64,000 bases of DNA from Pseudooceanicola sediminis (GCF_003575965.1 NZ_QWJJ01000001.1:124001-188000), one strand, 5' to 3'; shown: positions 34,976-44,295, numbered from the stretch's first letter. Made by a program: numbers and translations. Notes: a model not told the origin generated them from the letters alone.

Positions 34976-36646
34976 ATGGACCCGTATTTCGACCTCGGCA
35001 GCTACAGCTTTCCCATCACCACGACGTCGCCGGAGGCGCAGATGTGGTTCGATCGCGGGCTGATCTGGACCTATGGCTATCACCACGAAGAGGCGCTGAC
35101 CTGCTTTCAGCGCGCGCTCGACAGCGACCCGACCTGCGCCATGGCGCAGTGGGGCATCGCCTACGCCAGCGGACCGAATTACAACTACCCTTGGGCGCTT
35201 CAGGACGATCAGACCCGCAGCATCGCCTTGACCCGGGCTCGTACTGCAATGCAGGCCGCGCTTGCCCTGGTCGGGGATGTCACCCCGACCGAAGCGGCAT
35301 TGATCAACGCCCTGCCCGCGCGCTATCCGCAAGACTGCCCTGCCCCGGATATGCAAAACTGGGACCACGACTTTGCAAATGCCATGCGCGCCGTCCACGC
35401 GCGCTGTCCCACCTCGCCCGAGGTTGCGACGGTCTTTGCCGAAAGCCTGCTGAATCTCACCCCGTGGCAGATGTGGGATCTCGCCACCGGCGCGCCCACC
35501 AGCCCGGCCACCACCGAATGCCGCGCCGTACTGGAAACCGCCCTGAACCAGCCGGGCGCCCTTCAGCACCCCGGCCTGCTGCACCTCTACATTCACCTGA
35601 TGGAGATGTCCCCGACACCCGAAGCCGCGCTGCCTGCCGCCGATGCCCTGCGCCACCTGGTGCCGGATGCCGGGCACCTGGTGCACATGCCGACCCACAT
35701 CGACGTGCTCTGCGGCGATTATGCCAGCGTGGTGGCCGGCAACCAGCGCGCGGTCATCGCCGACATGAAATGGTACAGGCGTCACGGCGGCATGGATTTC
35801 TATACCGGCTATCGTCAGCACAACCTGCATTTCGTGCTCTACGGCGCGCTGTTCCTTGGCCAGTTCGAACCGGCGATGCAGGCGGTGCGCGACCTGCGCG
35901 CCACCACCCCCGATGACATGCTGCGCATCGAAAGCCCGCCGATGGCCGATTTCTTCGAATCCTTCCTCGGCTTCGAACCCCATGTCCTGATCCGCTTCGG
36001 TCGCTGGCAGCAGCTCATCGACATGCCGTTGCCCGACGACCCCGAGCTGTTTCCCTGCCTGACGGCCTTCACGCTCTACGGCAAGGCGCTCGCCCTTGCG
36101 GCCCTTGGTGAGGTCGAGCGCGCGCTTGTCGCGGAACAGGCGTTCCTGTCGGCGGCCGCGCGCGTTCCGCCGTCGCGGTTGCTGCACAACAACCGCGTCG
36201 TCGACCTGATCGAAGTTGCTCGCGCCATGCTGCGCGGCGAAATCCTCTATCGCCAGGGGGCGTACGATGCCGCCTTCGCGGCCCTGCGTCACTCCATCGC
36301 TCTCGACGACGCGCTGCCCTATGACGAGCCTTGGGGCTGGATGCAGCCACCGCGCCACGCCCTTGGCGCGCTGCTATTCGAACAGGGCCACCTGGCCGAG
36401 GCGGAGCAGACCTATCGCACCGACCTCGGGCTGGCCGGCACGCTATCCCGCGCCTCGATCCATCCCGATAACGTCTGGTCCCTCAAGGGTCTGCACGATT
36501 GCCTCGTCGCGCGCGGCGACACGAATGAGGAACCCCATGTTCGCCAGCGCCTCGACCTTGCCCTGGCGCGGGCCGACACTGCCGTCGCCGCCTCCTGCTT
36601 CTGTGCCCGCGCCGCGATGGACAGCGGCTGCTGCGGCAATAGCTGA
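34976..36646 (+). CDS. Tetratricopeptide-repeat protein with a cysteine-rich C-terminus
   Basis: 556 residues, no signal peptide. TPR-like helical pairs are recognisable at several places, such as WFDRGLIWTYGYHHEEALTCFQRALDSDPTCAMAQWGIAYA near the start, LALAALGEVERALVAEQAFLSAAARVPP and EILYRQGAYDAAFAALRHSIALDD, and FEQGHLAEAEQTYRTDLGL near the end. HMPTHIDVLCGDYASVVAGNQRAVIADMKWY is a conserved central block. The last 25 residues end in ASCFCARAAMDSGCCGNS, four cysteines that could bind metal. The start at the first ATG after the repeats was chosen because the upstream in-frame extension is repeat-derived. Function unknown. Confidence 0.78.
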   Translation: MDPYFDLGSYSFPITTTSPEAQMWFDRGLIWTYGYHHEEALTCFQRALDSDPTCAMAQWGIAYASGPNYNYPWALQDDQTRSIALTRARTAMQAALALVGDVTPTEAALINALPARYPQDCPAPDMQNWDHDFANAMRAVHARCPTSPEVATVFAESLLNLTPWQMWDLATGAPTSPATTECRAVLETALNQPGALQHPGLLHLYIHLMEMSPTPEAALPAADALRHLVPDAGHLVHMPTHIDVLCGDYASVVAGNQRAVIADMKWYRRHGGMDFYTGYRQHNLHFVLYGALFLGQFEPAMQAVRDLRATTPDDMLRIESPPMADFFESFLGFEPHVLIRFGRWQQLIDMPLPDDPELFPCLTAFTLYGKALALAALGEVERALVAEQAFLSAAARVPPSRLLHNNRVVDLIEVARAMLRGEILYRQGAYDAAFAALRHSIALDDALPYDEPWGWMQPPRHALGALLFEQGHLAEAEQTYRTDLGLAGTLSRASIHPDNVWSLKGLHDCLVARGDTNEEPHVRQRLDLALARADTAVAASCFCARAAMDSGCCGNS

Positions 36647-36699
36647 CCATCGTCAGATATCTATTGACGTCGCGCCATTACCTGACCTAAGTCAGCGAT

Positions 36700-37602
36700 A
36701 TGAGCCATGATCCCGTTGCCCGCTTTCGCCGTTTCAGCCGCGCCGTCACGACCGAGGTCGGCGCGCTCGATCATTCCTTCCTGGGGCGTGGCCGTCCGCT
36801 GGGGGCCGCCCGCGTGCTTAACGCGATCGGCCATGGCATGACCGAAGTATCTGAAATCCGTGACTATCTCGGGCTGGACTCGAGCCTGATGAGCCGCCTT
36901 TTGCGCAGCCTCGAATCCGAAGGCCTGGTGCATACCGCGCCTCACCCCGACGACGCCCGCCGCCGCATTGCGCATCTGACCCCCAGAGGAGAGGGTGAGT
37001 TCACCGCCTACGAGGCGCTCTCGAACAGCCGCGCGCAGGCGCTTCTTGCGCGTCACCCGAAACCGCAGGCGTTGCTGGCGGCGATGGATCTGGTTGCCTC
37101 CGCGCTTGGGCGCGACCGCATCGCGCTGGTCGAGGATGACCCCCGTTCCGACGTCGCACGCCACTGCCTTTCGGAATATTACGGCGAACTCGGGCGCCGC
37201 TTTGCGCGCGGCTTCGACGTGTCGCTGTCACGGGATCCAGACGCGGCCGACATGACGCGCCCGCGTGGCACCTTCTTGCTCGCTCTGTCCGATGGCCTGC
37301 CGCTGGGGTGTGTCGGCCTCAAGGGCAGCGCCGGTTCCCGCGCCGAACACGCGCCCCGCATCGCCGAGGTCAAGCGCCTCTGGGTTTCGCCCGCCGCCCG
37401 TGGCCTTGGCCTCGCGCGCGATCTCATGACCCGGTTGGAACAGGACGCGCGCGATCTCGGCTACAGCCACCTGCGGCTGGACACAAACAGCGCCCTGCCC
37501 GAAGCGGTTCAGCTCTACCGCGCCAGCGGCTGGTCCGAGATCGCGCGTTTCAACGACGATCCCTATCCCGACCTCTTCTTCGAGAAACAGATACAGCCCT
37601 GA
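36700..37602 (+). CDS. MarR HTH + GNAT acetyltransferase fusion
   Basis: 300 residues. Residues about 1-130 are a MarR-type winged helix (GHGMTEVSEIRDYLGLDSSLMSRLLRSLESEGLVHTAPHPDDARRRIAHLTPRGEGEF). Residues about 150-300 are a GNAT acetyltransferase (AEVKRLWVSPAARGLGLARDLMTRLEQDARDLGYSHLRLDTNSALPEAVQLYRASGWSEI, with the R/Q-x-x-G-x-G/A acetyl-CoA loop). Proteins of this two-domain type combine a regulator and an acetyltransferase; the substrate is unknown. It is 53 bases after the TPR gene and may be co-transcribed with it. Confidence 0.9.
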   Translation: MSHDPVARFRRFSRAVTTEVGALDHSFLGRGRPLGAARVLNAIGHGMTEVSEIRDYLGLDSSLMSRLLRSLESEGLVHTAPHPDDARRRIAHLTPRGEGEFTAYEALSNSRAQALLARHPKPQALLAAMDLVASALGRDRIALVEDDPRSDVARHCLSEYYGELGRRFARGFDVSLSRDPDAADMTRPRGTFLLALSDGLPLGCVGLKGSAGSRAEHAPRIAEVKRLWVSPAARGLGLARDLMTRLEQDARDLGYSHLRLDTNSALPEAVQLYRASGWSEIARFNDDPYPDLFFEKQIQP

Positions 37603-37830
37603 CACCCCACAGCGGCTGGCGCGACCCACACCGCACTGCCGCCAGCGATCCGGACGCGCTCGGGCACCGATGCACTCGGCTTATCACGCAGCGACACCGC
37701 CTTTCCCACTTCCGCCTTTCCCGGTCGGCCAGCGCAGCGGTTGCCAGACGCAGAGGGCATCGCGTCACGCAGGGGCCGCGTTGTGGCCCCTAGCCGTTTC
37801 CCCTGTCGCTCACCCCTCGCTCCCCCCACG

Positions 37831-37878
37831 GTCCCGTGTCACCTCCGTCCCGTGTCACCTCGGTTCCGTGTCGCCTCC
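37831..37878. repeat. 16-bp tandem repeat, three copies
   Basis: GTCCCGTGTCACCTCC at 37831-37846, GTCCCGTGTCACCTCG at 37847-37862 and GTTCCGTGTCGCCTCC at 37863-37878. A decayed fourth unit may follow. Function unknown. Confidence 0.85.
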
Positions 37879-37991
37879 GTCACGTGGCTCTCCCACGTCC
37901 TCCCGAGCGGCCCGCCGATCGCCCGGAAACCAAGGGCAAAGGGCTTTGGGTTTTCAGGCATGGTGGGCGACTGCGCTGACTGGCAGATAAC

Positions 37992-38067
37992 TTTGCAAAG
38001 AAGATGTCGAGGTTTTGCAAAGTTTCGTTCAGCCCATTTGCAAAGCTGAGAGTGTCGCTTTGCAAAC
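37992..38067. repeat. Four TTTGCAAA boxes with 22-23 bp spacing
   Basis: TTTGCAAAG starts at 37992, 38014 and 38037, and TTTGCAAAC at 38059, so the boxes are 22, 23 and 22 bases apart, about two helical turns. TTTGCAAA is itself a palindrome. The bases between the boxes are not similar to each other, which points to selection on the boxes. The array lies between convergent gene ends and not at an evident promoter. Confidence 0.8.
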
Positions 38068-38076
38068 ACCTTCTGC

Positions 38077-38114
38077 CGGTGCGCCGATGCACAGGTTGTC
38101 AAAGCGGCGCACCG
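38077..38114. terminator. Hairpin downstream of mfd (10-bp stem)
   Basis: CGGTGCGCCG (38077-38086) and CGGCGCACCG (38105-38114) are perfect complements around an 18-base loop, 95 bases past the mfd stop on the minus strand. No T-run follows; it could be a rho-dependent or structural terminator, or part of the same repeat-rich element. Confidence 0.35.
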
Positions 38115-38208
38115 CTCTGATGCACCGCCCGGTTACCGACGCGATACCGTTCCGAATACCGACGCTCGAATTCAGTCAAATCAAGGGCTTGCAGAAACGC
38201 ACACCCCC

Positions 38209-41200
38209 TCAGGCGCGGGCCTTTGCCTTCTTCTCATGTGCGACAACGATCTCTGCCAGGTCGCGGGCAATGGCGAATGCCCCCTTGATACGCTCCCCGT
38301 CGCTCTTCCAGTCCCTTTGCAGCACGATCCGATTGTCTTTCACACGTGCCGCAACGCCCTGGTCGCGGATAAAGGCGACTAGGCCATCCGGGCTGGCAAA
38401 CTTGTCGTTGTGGAACTGGATCGTCGCCCCTTTCGGCCCCGCGTCCAGCTTGGCGATCCCGGCGCGCTTGCACATCGCCTTGATCCGCACAACCAGCAGC
38501 AAGGTGTTGACCTCTTTCGGCAATTTGCCAAATCGATCGATCAGCTCGGCGGCAAATCCTTCCAGCTCGACCTTCTTTGAAAGGTTCGACAAACGACGGT
38601 ACAGCCCCAGGCGCAGGTCGAGGTCGGGCACGTAATCTTCGGGAATCAGCACGGGCACGCCAAGGTTCAGCTGCGGGGCCCACTGGCCATCGTTCTCGGT
38701 CAGCCCTTCAAGCTCGCCCGACTTGATCTTGGCAATCGCCTCCTCCAGCATCGACTGGTAGAGTTCATAGCCCACGTCGCGCATGTTGCCCGACTGCTCC
38801 TCGCCCAGCAGGTTGCCGGCGCCGCGAATATCAAGGTCTTGAGAAGCCAGCGTAAATCCCGCCCCCAGGGTGTCCAGACTGCTGAGAACGCGCAGGCGTT
38901 TCTGGGCTGAATCCGTCAGCTTCATCCGTGGGGTCGTGGTCATGTAGGCATAGGCGCGGGTCTTGGCACGTCCGACGCGGCCACGGATCTGATACAATTG
39001 GGCAAGCCCGAACATGTCTGCGCGGTGCACGATCATCGTGTTGGCACGCGGGATGTCCAGCCCGCTCTCCACGATCGTCGTGGCCAGCAAAACATCGTAT
39101 TTTCCGTCGTAAAAGGCATTCATCCGCCTGTCCAGATCGCCCGCCGCCATCTGCCCGTGGGCGATCACAAAGCTGACCTCGGGCACCTGCGTTTTCAGGA
39201 ACTCCTCGATTTCGGGCAGGTCGCTCAGACGCGGCACCACGAAAAAGCTCTGGCCGCCGCGGTAATGCTCTCTTAACAGCGCCTCTCGTATGGTGACGGC
39301 ATCGAATTCGCTGACGTAGGTGCGAATGGCCAGGCGATCGACCGGCGGCGTGCCGATGATCGAAAGGTCGCGCACCCCAGACAGGCTCAATTGCAGTGTG
39401 CGCGGGATCGGCGTCGCCGTCAGGGTCAACACGTGAACATCCGATCGCAGCTGCTTCAGACGCTCCTTGTGCGCCACGCCAAAGCGTTGCTCTTCGTCAA
39501 TGATCAGCAGACCGAGATTGCGGAAATTGATCCCCTTGGCCAGCAAGGCATGGGTGCCAACGGCAATGTCGACCGTGCCGTCCGCAATCCCTGCCCGGGT
39601 CCGCGCCGCGTCGTTTGAATTAACAAAGCGCGACAACGGACTGACTTGAATGGGAAATCCTCTGAACCGCTCGGCAAATCCCTGATAGTGCTGGCGTGCC
39701 AGAAGGGTCGTGGGCGCGATCACCGCGACCTGCGCCCCCGACATCGCGGCGATAAAGGCGGCACGCAAGGCCACCTCGGTCTTGCCGAACCCTACGTCGC
39801 CACAGATCAGGCGATCCATCGGGTGTCCGGATTCCATATCTGTCAGCACGTCGTGAATGGCGCTCAGCTGATCGTCGGTTTCCTGGTAGGGAAAGCGCGC
39901 CTGGAACGCATCCCATTCCCCGCTGGGCGGGTCCATGATGGGTGCGCGACGCAGGGCACGTTCGGCGGCGACGCGGATCAGCTTGTCCGCCATTTCGCGA
40001 ATGCGCTCTTTCAGGCGCGCCTTTTTCGCCTGCCAGGCCCCGCCGCCCAGCTTGTCCAGGAACCCTTCTTCATGGCCGTACTTCGACAGCAGTTCGATAT
40101 TCTCGACGGGCAGGTAAAGGCGTGCGTTTTCAGCGTATTCCAGCAGAATGCATTCATGCGCCGCGCCGGCTGCCGTGATCACCTCCAACCCATGATACCG
40201 CCCGATACCGTGATCGACGTGCACCACCAGGTCCCCCGCGGTCAGGCTTTGCGTCTCGGTCAGGAAATTCTCGGCCCGCTTGCGCTTGCGCGCGCCCCGG
40301 ATCAGTCGATCGCCCAGCACGTCCTGTTCGGAAATCACCGTCAGCGGGCGGTCGCGCCATTTCCCGACAAAGCCGTGTTCCAGCGGCCAGATGGCCAGAT
40401 GCAGCCCGGTTTTTCCCAGTCGCGAGGCGTCGTTGACAGACACCGCACCGCCCAGCCCCTCATCCTCGATCAGCCCTTCCAGGCGTTCGCGGGCCCCCTC
40501 GGAATAAGAGGCGACAACCACGGGTCCTTCCTGAAGTTTCGCACGAATATGATCTGCCAGGGCACTGAAAAGATTTATATTCTCCAGCTGACGCTCGGGC
40601 GAAAAATTGCGCCCTTGGCGACCGCCCGCATCCAGGACATTCGGTCCCGGCGACTGTGGCAGTGGCGACAGCTGCATCACACGGCGGGTGCCGATGGCCT
40701 TGTCCCAGGCCGTGTCGGAGAGATAGAGCAATTCGGGCGGCACCGGTTTGTAGACGGAATCCATCCGCCCCTTTTGCCCCAGGGCAATGCGCCGCGTTTC
40801 ATATTGATCCGCAATCGTATCCCACCGCGCAAGGCGGGCCGGTGTCACCTGATCGTCCAGCGTGATGGTCGCATCCGGCAGGTAGTCGAACAGCGTTTCC
40901 AGCGTATCATGAAAGAACGGCAGCCAGTGCTCTATCCCCTGCTGCTTGCGCCCGGCGCTGACCGCTTCGTACAGCGGGTCATCGGTGCCCGCCGCGCCGA
41001 ATTCTATGCGATAGTTCTGGCGAAACCGGGTGATCGCGGCCTCATCAAGGATAACTTCGGAAACAGGAGCGAGTTCAATGACATCCAGCTTGTCCGTGGT
41101 GCGCTGCGTGGCCGGATCAAAACGGCGCGCGCCGTCCAGGACGTCGCCGAACATGTCCAGACGCACCGGGCCGCCGCTGCCGGCAGGATAGATGTCGATG

Positions 41201-41682
41201 ATCCCGCCGCGCAGGGCATAGTCGCCGGGTTCGGTGACGGCGTTGCTTTGGGAAAACCCCATCCGAACAAGGAATTCGCGCAGGAACTTCTCGTCGATCC
41301 GATCTCCGACGCGGGCGGTAAAGGCGGCATTGCGCAGCACCTCGCGTGCGGGCACCTTCTGCGTCGCCGCGTTCAGGGTCGTCAGCAGGATGAACCGGCT
41401 GGGCATCCCATGCACCAATCCCGCCAGTGTCGCCATCCGCATCGCCGAGATATCGGCATTTGGCGAGACCCGGTCATACGGCAGGCAATCCCAGCTGGGA
41501 AACGACACCACCGGCATCTCTGGCGCAAAGAAGTTCAACGCATCAACCATGGCGGCCAACCGCTTGTCATCACGGGCAATATGCACCACGGGCGCATCGC
41601 TTTTCCGGGCCTCCGCGATCAGAAGTGCGGCGTCGAACCCTTCCGGCGCCCCACCGAGGGTGATGTGCGTCTTATTGGCCAT
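38209..41682 (-). CDS. mfd: Transcription-repair coupling factor
   Basis: 1157 residues, the normal size. Removes RNA polymerase stalled at DNA lesions and recruits UvrA. The N-terminal UvrB-like part (DALNFFAPEMPVVSFPSWDCLPYDRVSPNADISAMRMATL), the RNA-polymerase interaction region (LTAGDLVVHVDHGIGRYHGLEVI), Walker A in CGDVGFGKTEVALRAAF, the DEEQ box IIDEEQRFGVAHKERLK and the TRG/helicase motifs through VESGLDIPRANTMIVHRADMFGLAQLYQIRGRVGR are all intact. The C-terminal TRCF domain follows. The start at MANKTH is supported by homology of the first residues; the upstream frame overlaps the next gene. Confidence 0.97.
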   Translation of the reverse strand: MANKTHITLGGAPEGFDAALLIAEARKSDAPVVHIARDDKRLAAMVDALNFFAPEMPVVSFPSWDCLPYDRVSPNADISAMRMATLAGLVHGMPSRFILLTTLNAATQKVPAREVLRNAAFTARVGDRIDEKFLREFLVRMGFSQSNAVTEPGDYALRGGIIDIYPAGSGGPVRLDMFGDVLDGARRFDPATQRTTDKLDVIELAPVSEVILDEAAITRFRQNYRIEFGAAGTDDPLYEAVSAGRKQQGIEHWLPFFHDTLETLFDYLPDATITLDDQVTPARLARWDTIADQYETRRIALGQKGRMDSVYKPVPPELLYLSDTAWDKAIGTRRVMQLSPLPQSPGPNVLDAGGRQGRNFSPERQLENINLFSALADHIRAKLQEGPVVVASYSEGARERLEGLIEDEGLGGAVSVNDASRLGKTGLHLAIWPLEHGFVGKWRDRPLTVISEQDVLGDRLIRGARKRKRAENFLTETQSLTAGDLVVHVDHGIGRYHGLEVITAAGAAHECILLEYAENARLYLPVENIELLSKYGHEEGFLDKLGGGAWQAKKARLKERIREMADKLIRVAAERALRRAPIMDPPSGEWDAFQARFPYQETDDQLSAIHDVLTDMESGHPMDRLICGDVGFGKTEVALRAAFIAAMSGAQVAVIAPTTLLARQHYQGFAERFRGFPIQVSPLSRFVNSNDAARTRAGIADGTVDIAVGTHALLAKGINFRNLGLLIIDEEQRFGVAHKERLKQLRSDVHVLTLTATPIPRTLQLSLSGVRDLSIIGTPPVDRLAIRTYVSEFDAVTIREALLREHYRGGQSFFVVPRLSDLPEIEEFLKTQVPEVSFVIAHGQMAAGDLDRRMNAFYDGKYDVLLATTIVESGLDIPRANTMIVHRADMFGLAQLYQIRGRVGRAKTRAYAYMTTTPRMKLTDSAQKRLRVLSSLDTLGAGFTLASQDLDIRGAGNLLGEEQSGNMRDVGYELYQSMLEEAIAKIKSGELEGLTENDGQWAPQLNLGVPVLIPEDYVPDLDLRLGLYRRLSNLSKKVELEGFAAELIDRFGKLPKEVNTLLLVVRIKAMCKRAGIAKLDAGPKGATIQFHNDKFASPDGLVAFIRDQGVAARVKDNRIVLQRDWKSDGERIKGAFAIARDLAEIVVAHEKKAKARA

Positions 41683-41684
41683 TT

Positions 41685-42212
41685 TCAGCGCCCCAATACG
41701 CCGACAGAGGCGTTGATGAACATTCCCCAGGTCGAGGTGACGAGGATCGCCAGCAACCCGATTGCCTGGATCGCGATGCGCAGACGGCGCAAACGCAGGT
41801 AAAGATCTTCTATTCCCGGTCGATCCTGCGCGATCTTGAAGGCCGTGCGGACGCTCAGCAACCACACGACCGACAGCGGGAGCGCCAGAAGAAACACGGC
41901 CTGTGCAAATTCGACACCGTACCGAAAGCCCAACAATCCCAGGGCCGTCAGCGCGAAACTGCCAGCGGCCGCGATGATCAGCCAGGACAGGTCTGAAATT
42001 GCACGGATACGATTGACGTTGATGCGGACGAGGTCCTGCAGATCGGCCTGGGCCTGTGCCCCCTTTGTCTGGGCGCGCAGGATCACGTCGAACGGCACGC
42101 CCAGAACCCAGTGGCTGGCCGATGACCACACGACGGCCAGCGCGATCCAGAACCACAGGTTTGAAAACGACCCGAGGTCGATGAGTTCGAAAATGCTGGC
42201 CGCAGCGCCCAC
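41685..42212 (-). CDS. Conserved multi-pass membrane protein of unknown function
   Basis: 175 residues with a GTG start preceded by AGAGG. It has four hydrophobic segments: NLWFWIALAVVWSSASHWVLG, LSWLIIAAAGSFALTALGLLGF, VEFAQAVFLLALPLSVVWLLSV and IQAIGLLAILVTSTWGMFINA. A soluble linker (VILRAQTKGAQAQADLQDLVRINVNRI) and a basic stretch lie between them. I recall similar Rhodobacterales proteins being labelled component of the SufBCD complex, but nothing in the sequence itself supports that name. It ends 2 bases before mfd and may be co-transcribed with it. Confidence 0.65.
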   Translation of the reverse strand: MGAAASIFELIDLGSFSNLWFWIALAVVWSSASHWVLGVPFDVILRAQTKGAQAQADLQDLVRINVNRIRAISDLSWLIIAAAGSFALTALGLLGFRYGVEFAQAVFLLALPLSVVWLLSVRTAFKIAQDRPGIEDLYLRLRRLRIAIQAIGLLAILVTSTWGMFINASVGVLGR

Positions 42213-42439
42213 TCGCCCTCTGTCCTTTCGTGTGCCGCGATGCTTGGGGCAGGTGTTCTGCCCGCGCGGCCTGTCTTGCCTGTGGGGCGGATATAGCCCG
42301 ACTTTGTGGGGTTGCCTACCCCCGGCCCCACAGGTTTGCCGCACGGCGCGACACCCTGCCTCTTGAGCTTTGGCCCACTTCCATGCGACCTGTCTGGCGC
42401 GGGGTCCGCGCTGACCTCGACACAGCCCGAGGACACGTG

Positions 42440-43441
42440 ATGCAGCCCATTTTTGCCCCCTTTCCCGCCACGCGCCTGCGTCGCACACGCAAATCCGCCG
42501 CGATCCGCGATCTGGTGCAGGAAAATACACTCGGCGTCAGCGATATGATCTGGCCGGTCTTTGTCTGCGAGGGCACCAATCACAGCGAACCCGTCCCCTC
42601 CATGCCCGGCGTATTTCGGCGGAGCGTGGATCGTATCGCCCAGGCGGCAAGCGAAGCGTTCGATCTGGGCATTCCGGCGATCTGCCTGTTTCCCTACACT
42701 CCGGCCGAGCTGCGTTCATCCGATTGTGCTGAGGCATGGAACCCCGAGAACCTGACGAACCGCGCCATTCGCGCAATCAAGGCCGCGGTGCCGGACATGC
42801 TGGTGATGACCGATGTCGCGCTCGATCCGTATTCCGATACCGGTCAGGACGGTTTCGTGGTGGATGGCGAGGTGGTGAACGACCCCACCGTCGCGGCTCT
42901 GGTCAAGCAGACGCTGGCCCAGGCAGAGGCCGGCGCAGACATCATCGGCCCCTCGGACATGATGGACCACCGCATCGGCGCTATGCGCCAAGCGCTTGAA
43001 AAGGCGGACTTTCAGAATGTGATGATCCTCAGCTACGCGGCAAAATACGCGTCGGCCTTCTATGGACCGTTCCGCGATGCCGTGGGCGCGTCTTCCGCGC
43101 TGAAGGGGGACAAGAAAACCTACCAGATGAATCCGGCCAATTCCGACGAAGCCTTGCGGCTGGTCGCGCGGGATCTGTCGGAAGGTGCCGACATGGTGAT
43201 GATCAAGCCCGGTATGCCCTACCTCGACATCTGTCGCCGGGTAAAGGATCAGTTCGGCGTTCCGACCTTCGCCTACCAGGTCAGCGGCGAATACGCGATG
43301 ATCCAGGCTGCGGCCCAGAACGGCTGGATCGATGGCGACAAGGCAATGGTCGAAAGCCTGTTGGCGTTCAAGCGGGCCGGCTGCGACGGGGTTCTCAGCT
43401 ACTTCGCCCCCGCATTTGCGGCGCAGATCAACGGCGCCTAG
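42440..43441 (+). CDS. hemB: Delta-aminolevulinic acid dehydratase (porphobilinogen synthase)
   Basis: 333 residues, cytoplasmic. Condenses two ALA molecules to porphobilinogen for heme and bacteriochlorophyll/cobalamin synthesis. The Schiff-base lysines are Lys202 in SYAAKYASAFYGPF and Lys256 in MVMIKPGMPYLD. The metal loop reads TDVALDPYSDTGQDG, with aspartates (Asp125, Asp129, Asp133) instead of the cysteines of zinc enzymes, so it belongs to the Mg-dependent alphaproteobacterial type. A GAGGA site precedes the ATG by 6 bases. Confidence 0.96.
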   Translation: MQPIFAPFPATRLRRTRKSAAIRDLVQENTLGVSDMIWPVFVCEGTNHSEPVPSMPGVFRRSVDRIAQAASEAFDLGIPAICLFPYTPAELRSSDCAEAWNPENLTNRAIRAIKAAVPDMLVMTDVALDPYSDTGQDGFVVDGEVVNDPTVAALVKQTLAQAEAGADIIGPSDMMDHRIGAMRQALEKADFQNVMILSYAAKYASAFYGPFRDAVGASSALKGDKKTYQMNPANSDEALRLVARDLSEGADMVMIKPGMPYLDICRRVKDQFGVPTFAYQVSGEYAMIQAAAQNGWIDGDKAMVESLLAFKRAGCDGVLSYFAPAFAAQINGA

Positions 43442-43641
43442 GTTCGGCACCCACGGGCGCAGAACACGGGCAAAGGCCACGGCAACAGGCAGTGCCAGAT
43501 CGTGCGTTTCATCATTTGGTGACAGAGGGGGCCGTAACCTTTATAATCTTCCGCAGATGCCGGAACACCGGTGCGCGGCCCTCAAAACAGGCCAAGAGGC
43601 AGGACATTCCCCACCACACGGGGACAGACACAGGCAGTGAC

Positions 43642-44202
43642 ATGAGCAATCTGACAAGACGATCCTTCGCATTTTCGGCCCTCGCGGCCATTCCGGCGCT
43701 TGCGGCATGCAGCGGTGGCGTCGGCAATAGCGGACCCGCCCAGATCGACGCACGGGTCGATGCAACCCTGGCGCAGATGTTTTCGGAATTTCCCGGAACC
43801 CGCGATCTTGCGCAGAAATCCGCTGGCATGTTGGTCATGCCCCTGATCACCGAGGCAGGCTTTGGCATTGGTGGCGGCTACGGGCGCGGCGCGCTGCGGG
43901 TGGGCGGCGGTACGGTCGAGTATTACTCGGCGACGCAGGGCAATCTGGGCCTGCAAATCGGGGCTCAGCAATATGCGCATGTCCTGTTTTTCATGACGCA
44001 GGAGGCACTTGCCAACTTCCGCCGCTCCGACGGCTGGGTCGCCAGCGCCGACGCCGAAGTGGTCTTCAGCGATCAGGGCGAGACACTGCGCGCAGACACC
44101 ACGACGTCGCTGTCCCCGGTCATCGCGGTGATCTTTGCCCAGGCGGGGCTCAAGATCGGCGCGACGGTCGAAGGGTTGAAGTATTCCCGCATCCTGCCCT
44201 GA
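43642..44202 (+). CDS. SYLF-domain (YSC84/Las17-binding-like) lipoprotein
   Basis: 186 residues. The signal has a twin-arginine-like start (TRRSFAFSALAAIPALAACSGG) and a lipobox LAAC with lipidated Cys about residue 23. The rest is the SYLF domain: KSAGMLVMPLITEAGFGIGGGYGRGALRVGGGTVEYYSATQGNLGLQIGAQQYAHVLFFMTQEAL and a C-terminal PVIAVIFAQAGLKIGATVEG. The domain binds lipids in eukaryotes; the bacterial role is not established. It is 200 bases downstream of hemB and probably has its own promoter. Confidence 0.88.
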   Translation: MSNLTRRSFAFSALAAIPALAACSGGVGNSGPAQIDARVDATLAQMFSEFPGTRDLAQKSAGMLVMPLITEAGFGIGGGYGRGALRVGGGTVEYYSATQGNLGLQIGAQQYAHVLFFMTQEALANFRRSDGWVASADAEVVFSDQGETLRADTTTSLSPVIAVIFAQAGLKIGATVEGLKYSRILP

Positions 44203-44212
44203 TGCGTGACGC

Positions 44213-44274
44213 GGGCGCCTGTCTACGGGGCGCCCGGCCCGGGTTTGGGCCAGTGCGGCGGCCATTTCGCCGCC
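44213..44274. terminator. Three consecutive hairpins between convergent genes
   Basis: GGGCGCC/GGCGCCC (44213-44235), GGCCC/GGGCC (44236-44251) and GGCGG/CCGCC (44257-44274) follow one after another in the 93-base gap between the SYLF lipoprotein gene and usg. None has a T-run, but together they probably form a bidirectional terminator region. Confidence 0.4.
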
Positions 44275-44295
44275 AGCGCCCCACCTGATCAGTCG

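Larger units (their letters stand above)
37603..38208. other. Intergenic region between convergent genes with several repeat types
   Basis: The 606 bases separate the MarR-GNAT gene (ending 37602) from mfd (ending 38209). No gene is supported. The region holds three 16-bp direct repeats (37831-37878), four TTTGCAAA boxes (37992-38067) and a perfect 10-bp inverted repeat (38077-38114), described separately. Confidence 0.7.

Noticed and set aside
37992-38067. Short CRISPR-like array at the TTTGCAAA boxes
   Set aside because: The repeats are only 8-9 bp with 13-14 bp between, far shorter than CRISPR repeats and spacers, and there are no cas genes.
39646-41802. Plus-strand open frame of 718 codons antisense to mfd
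   Set aside because: mfd has full domain conservation on the other strand; the antisense product has no motif.
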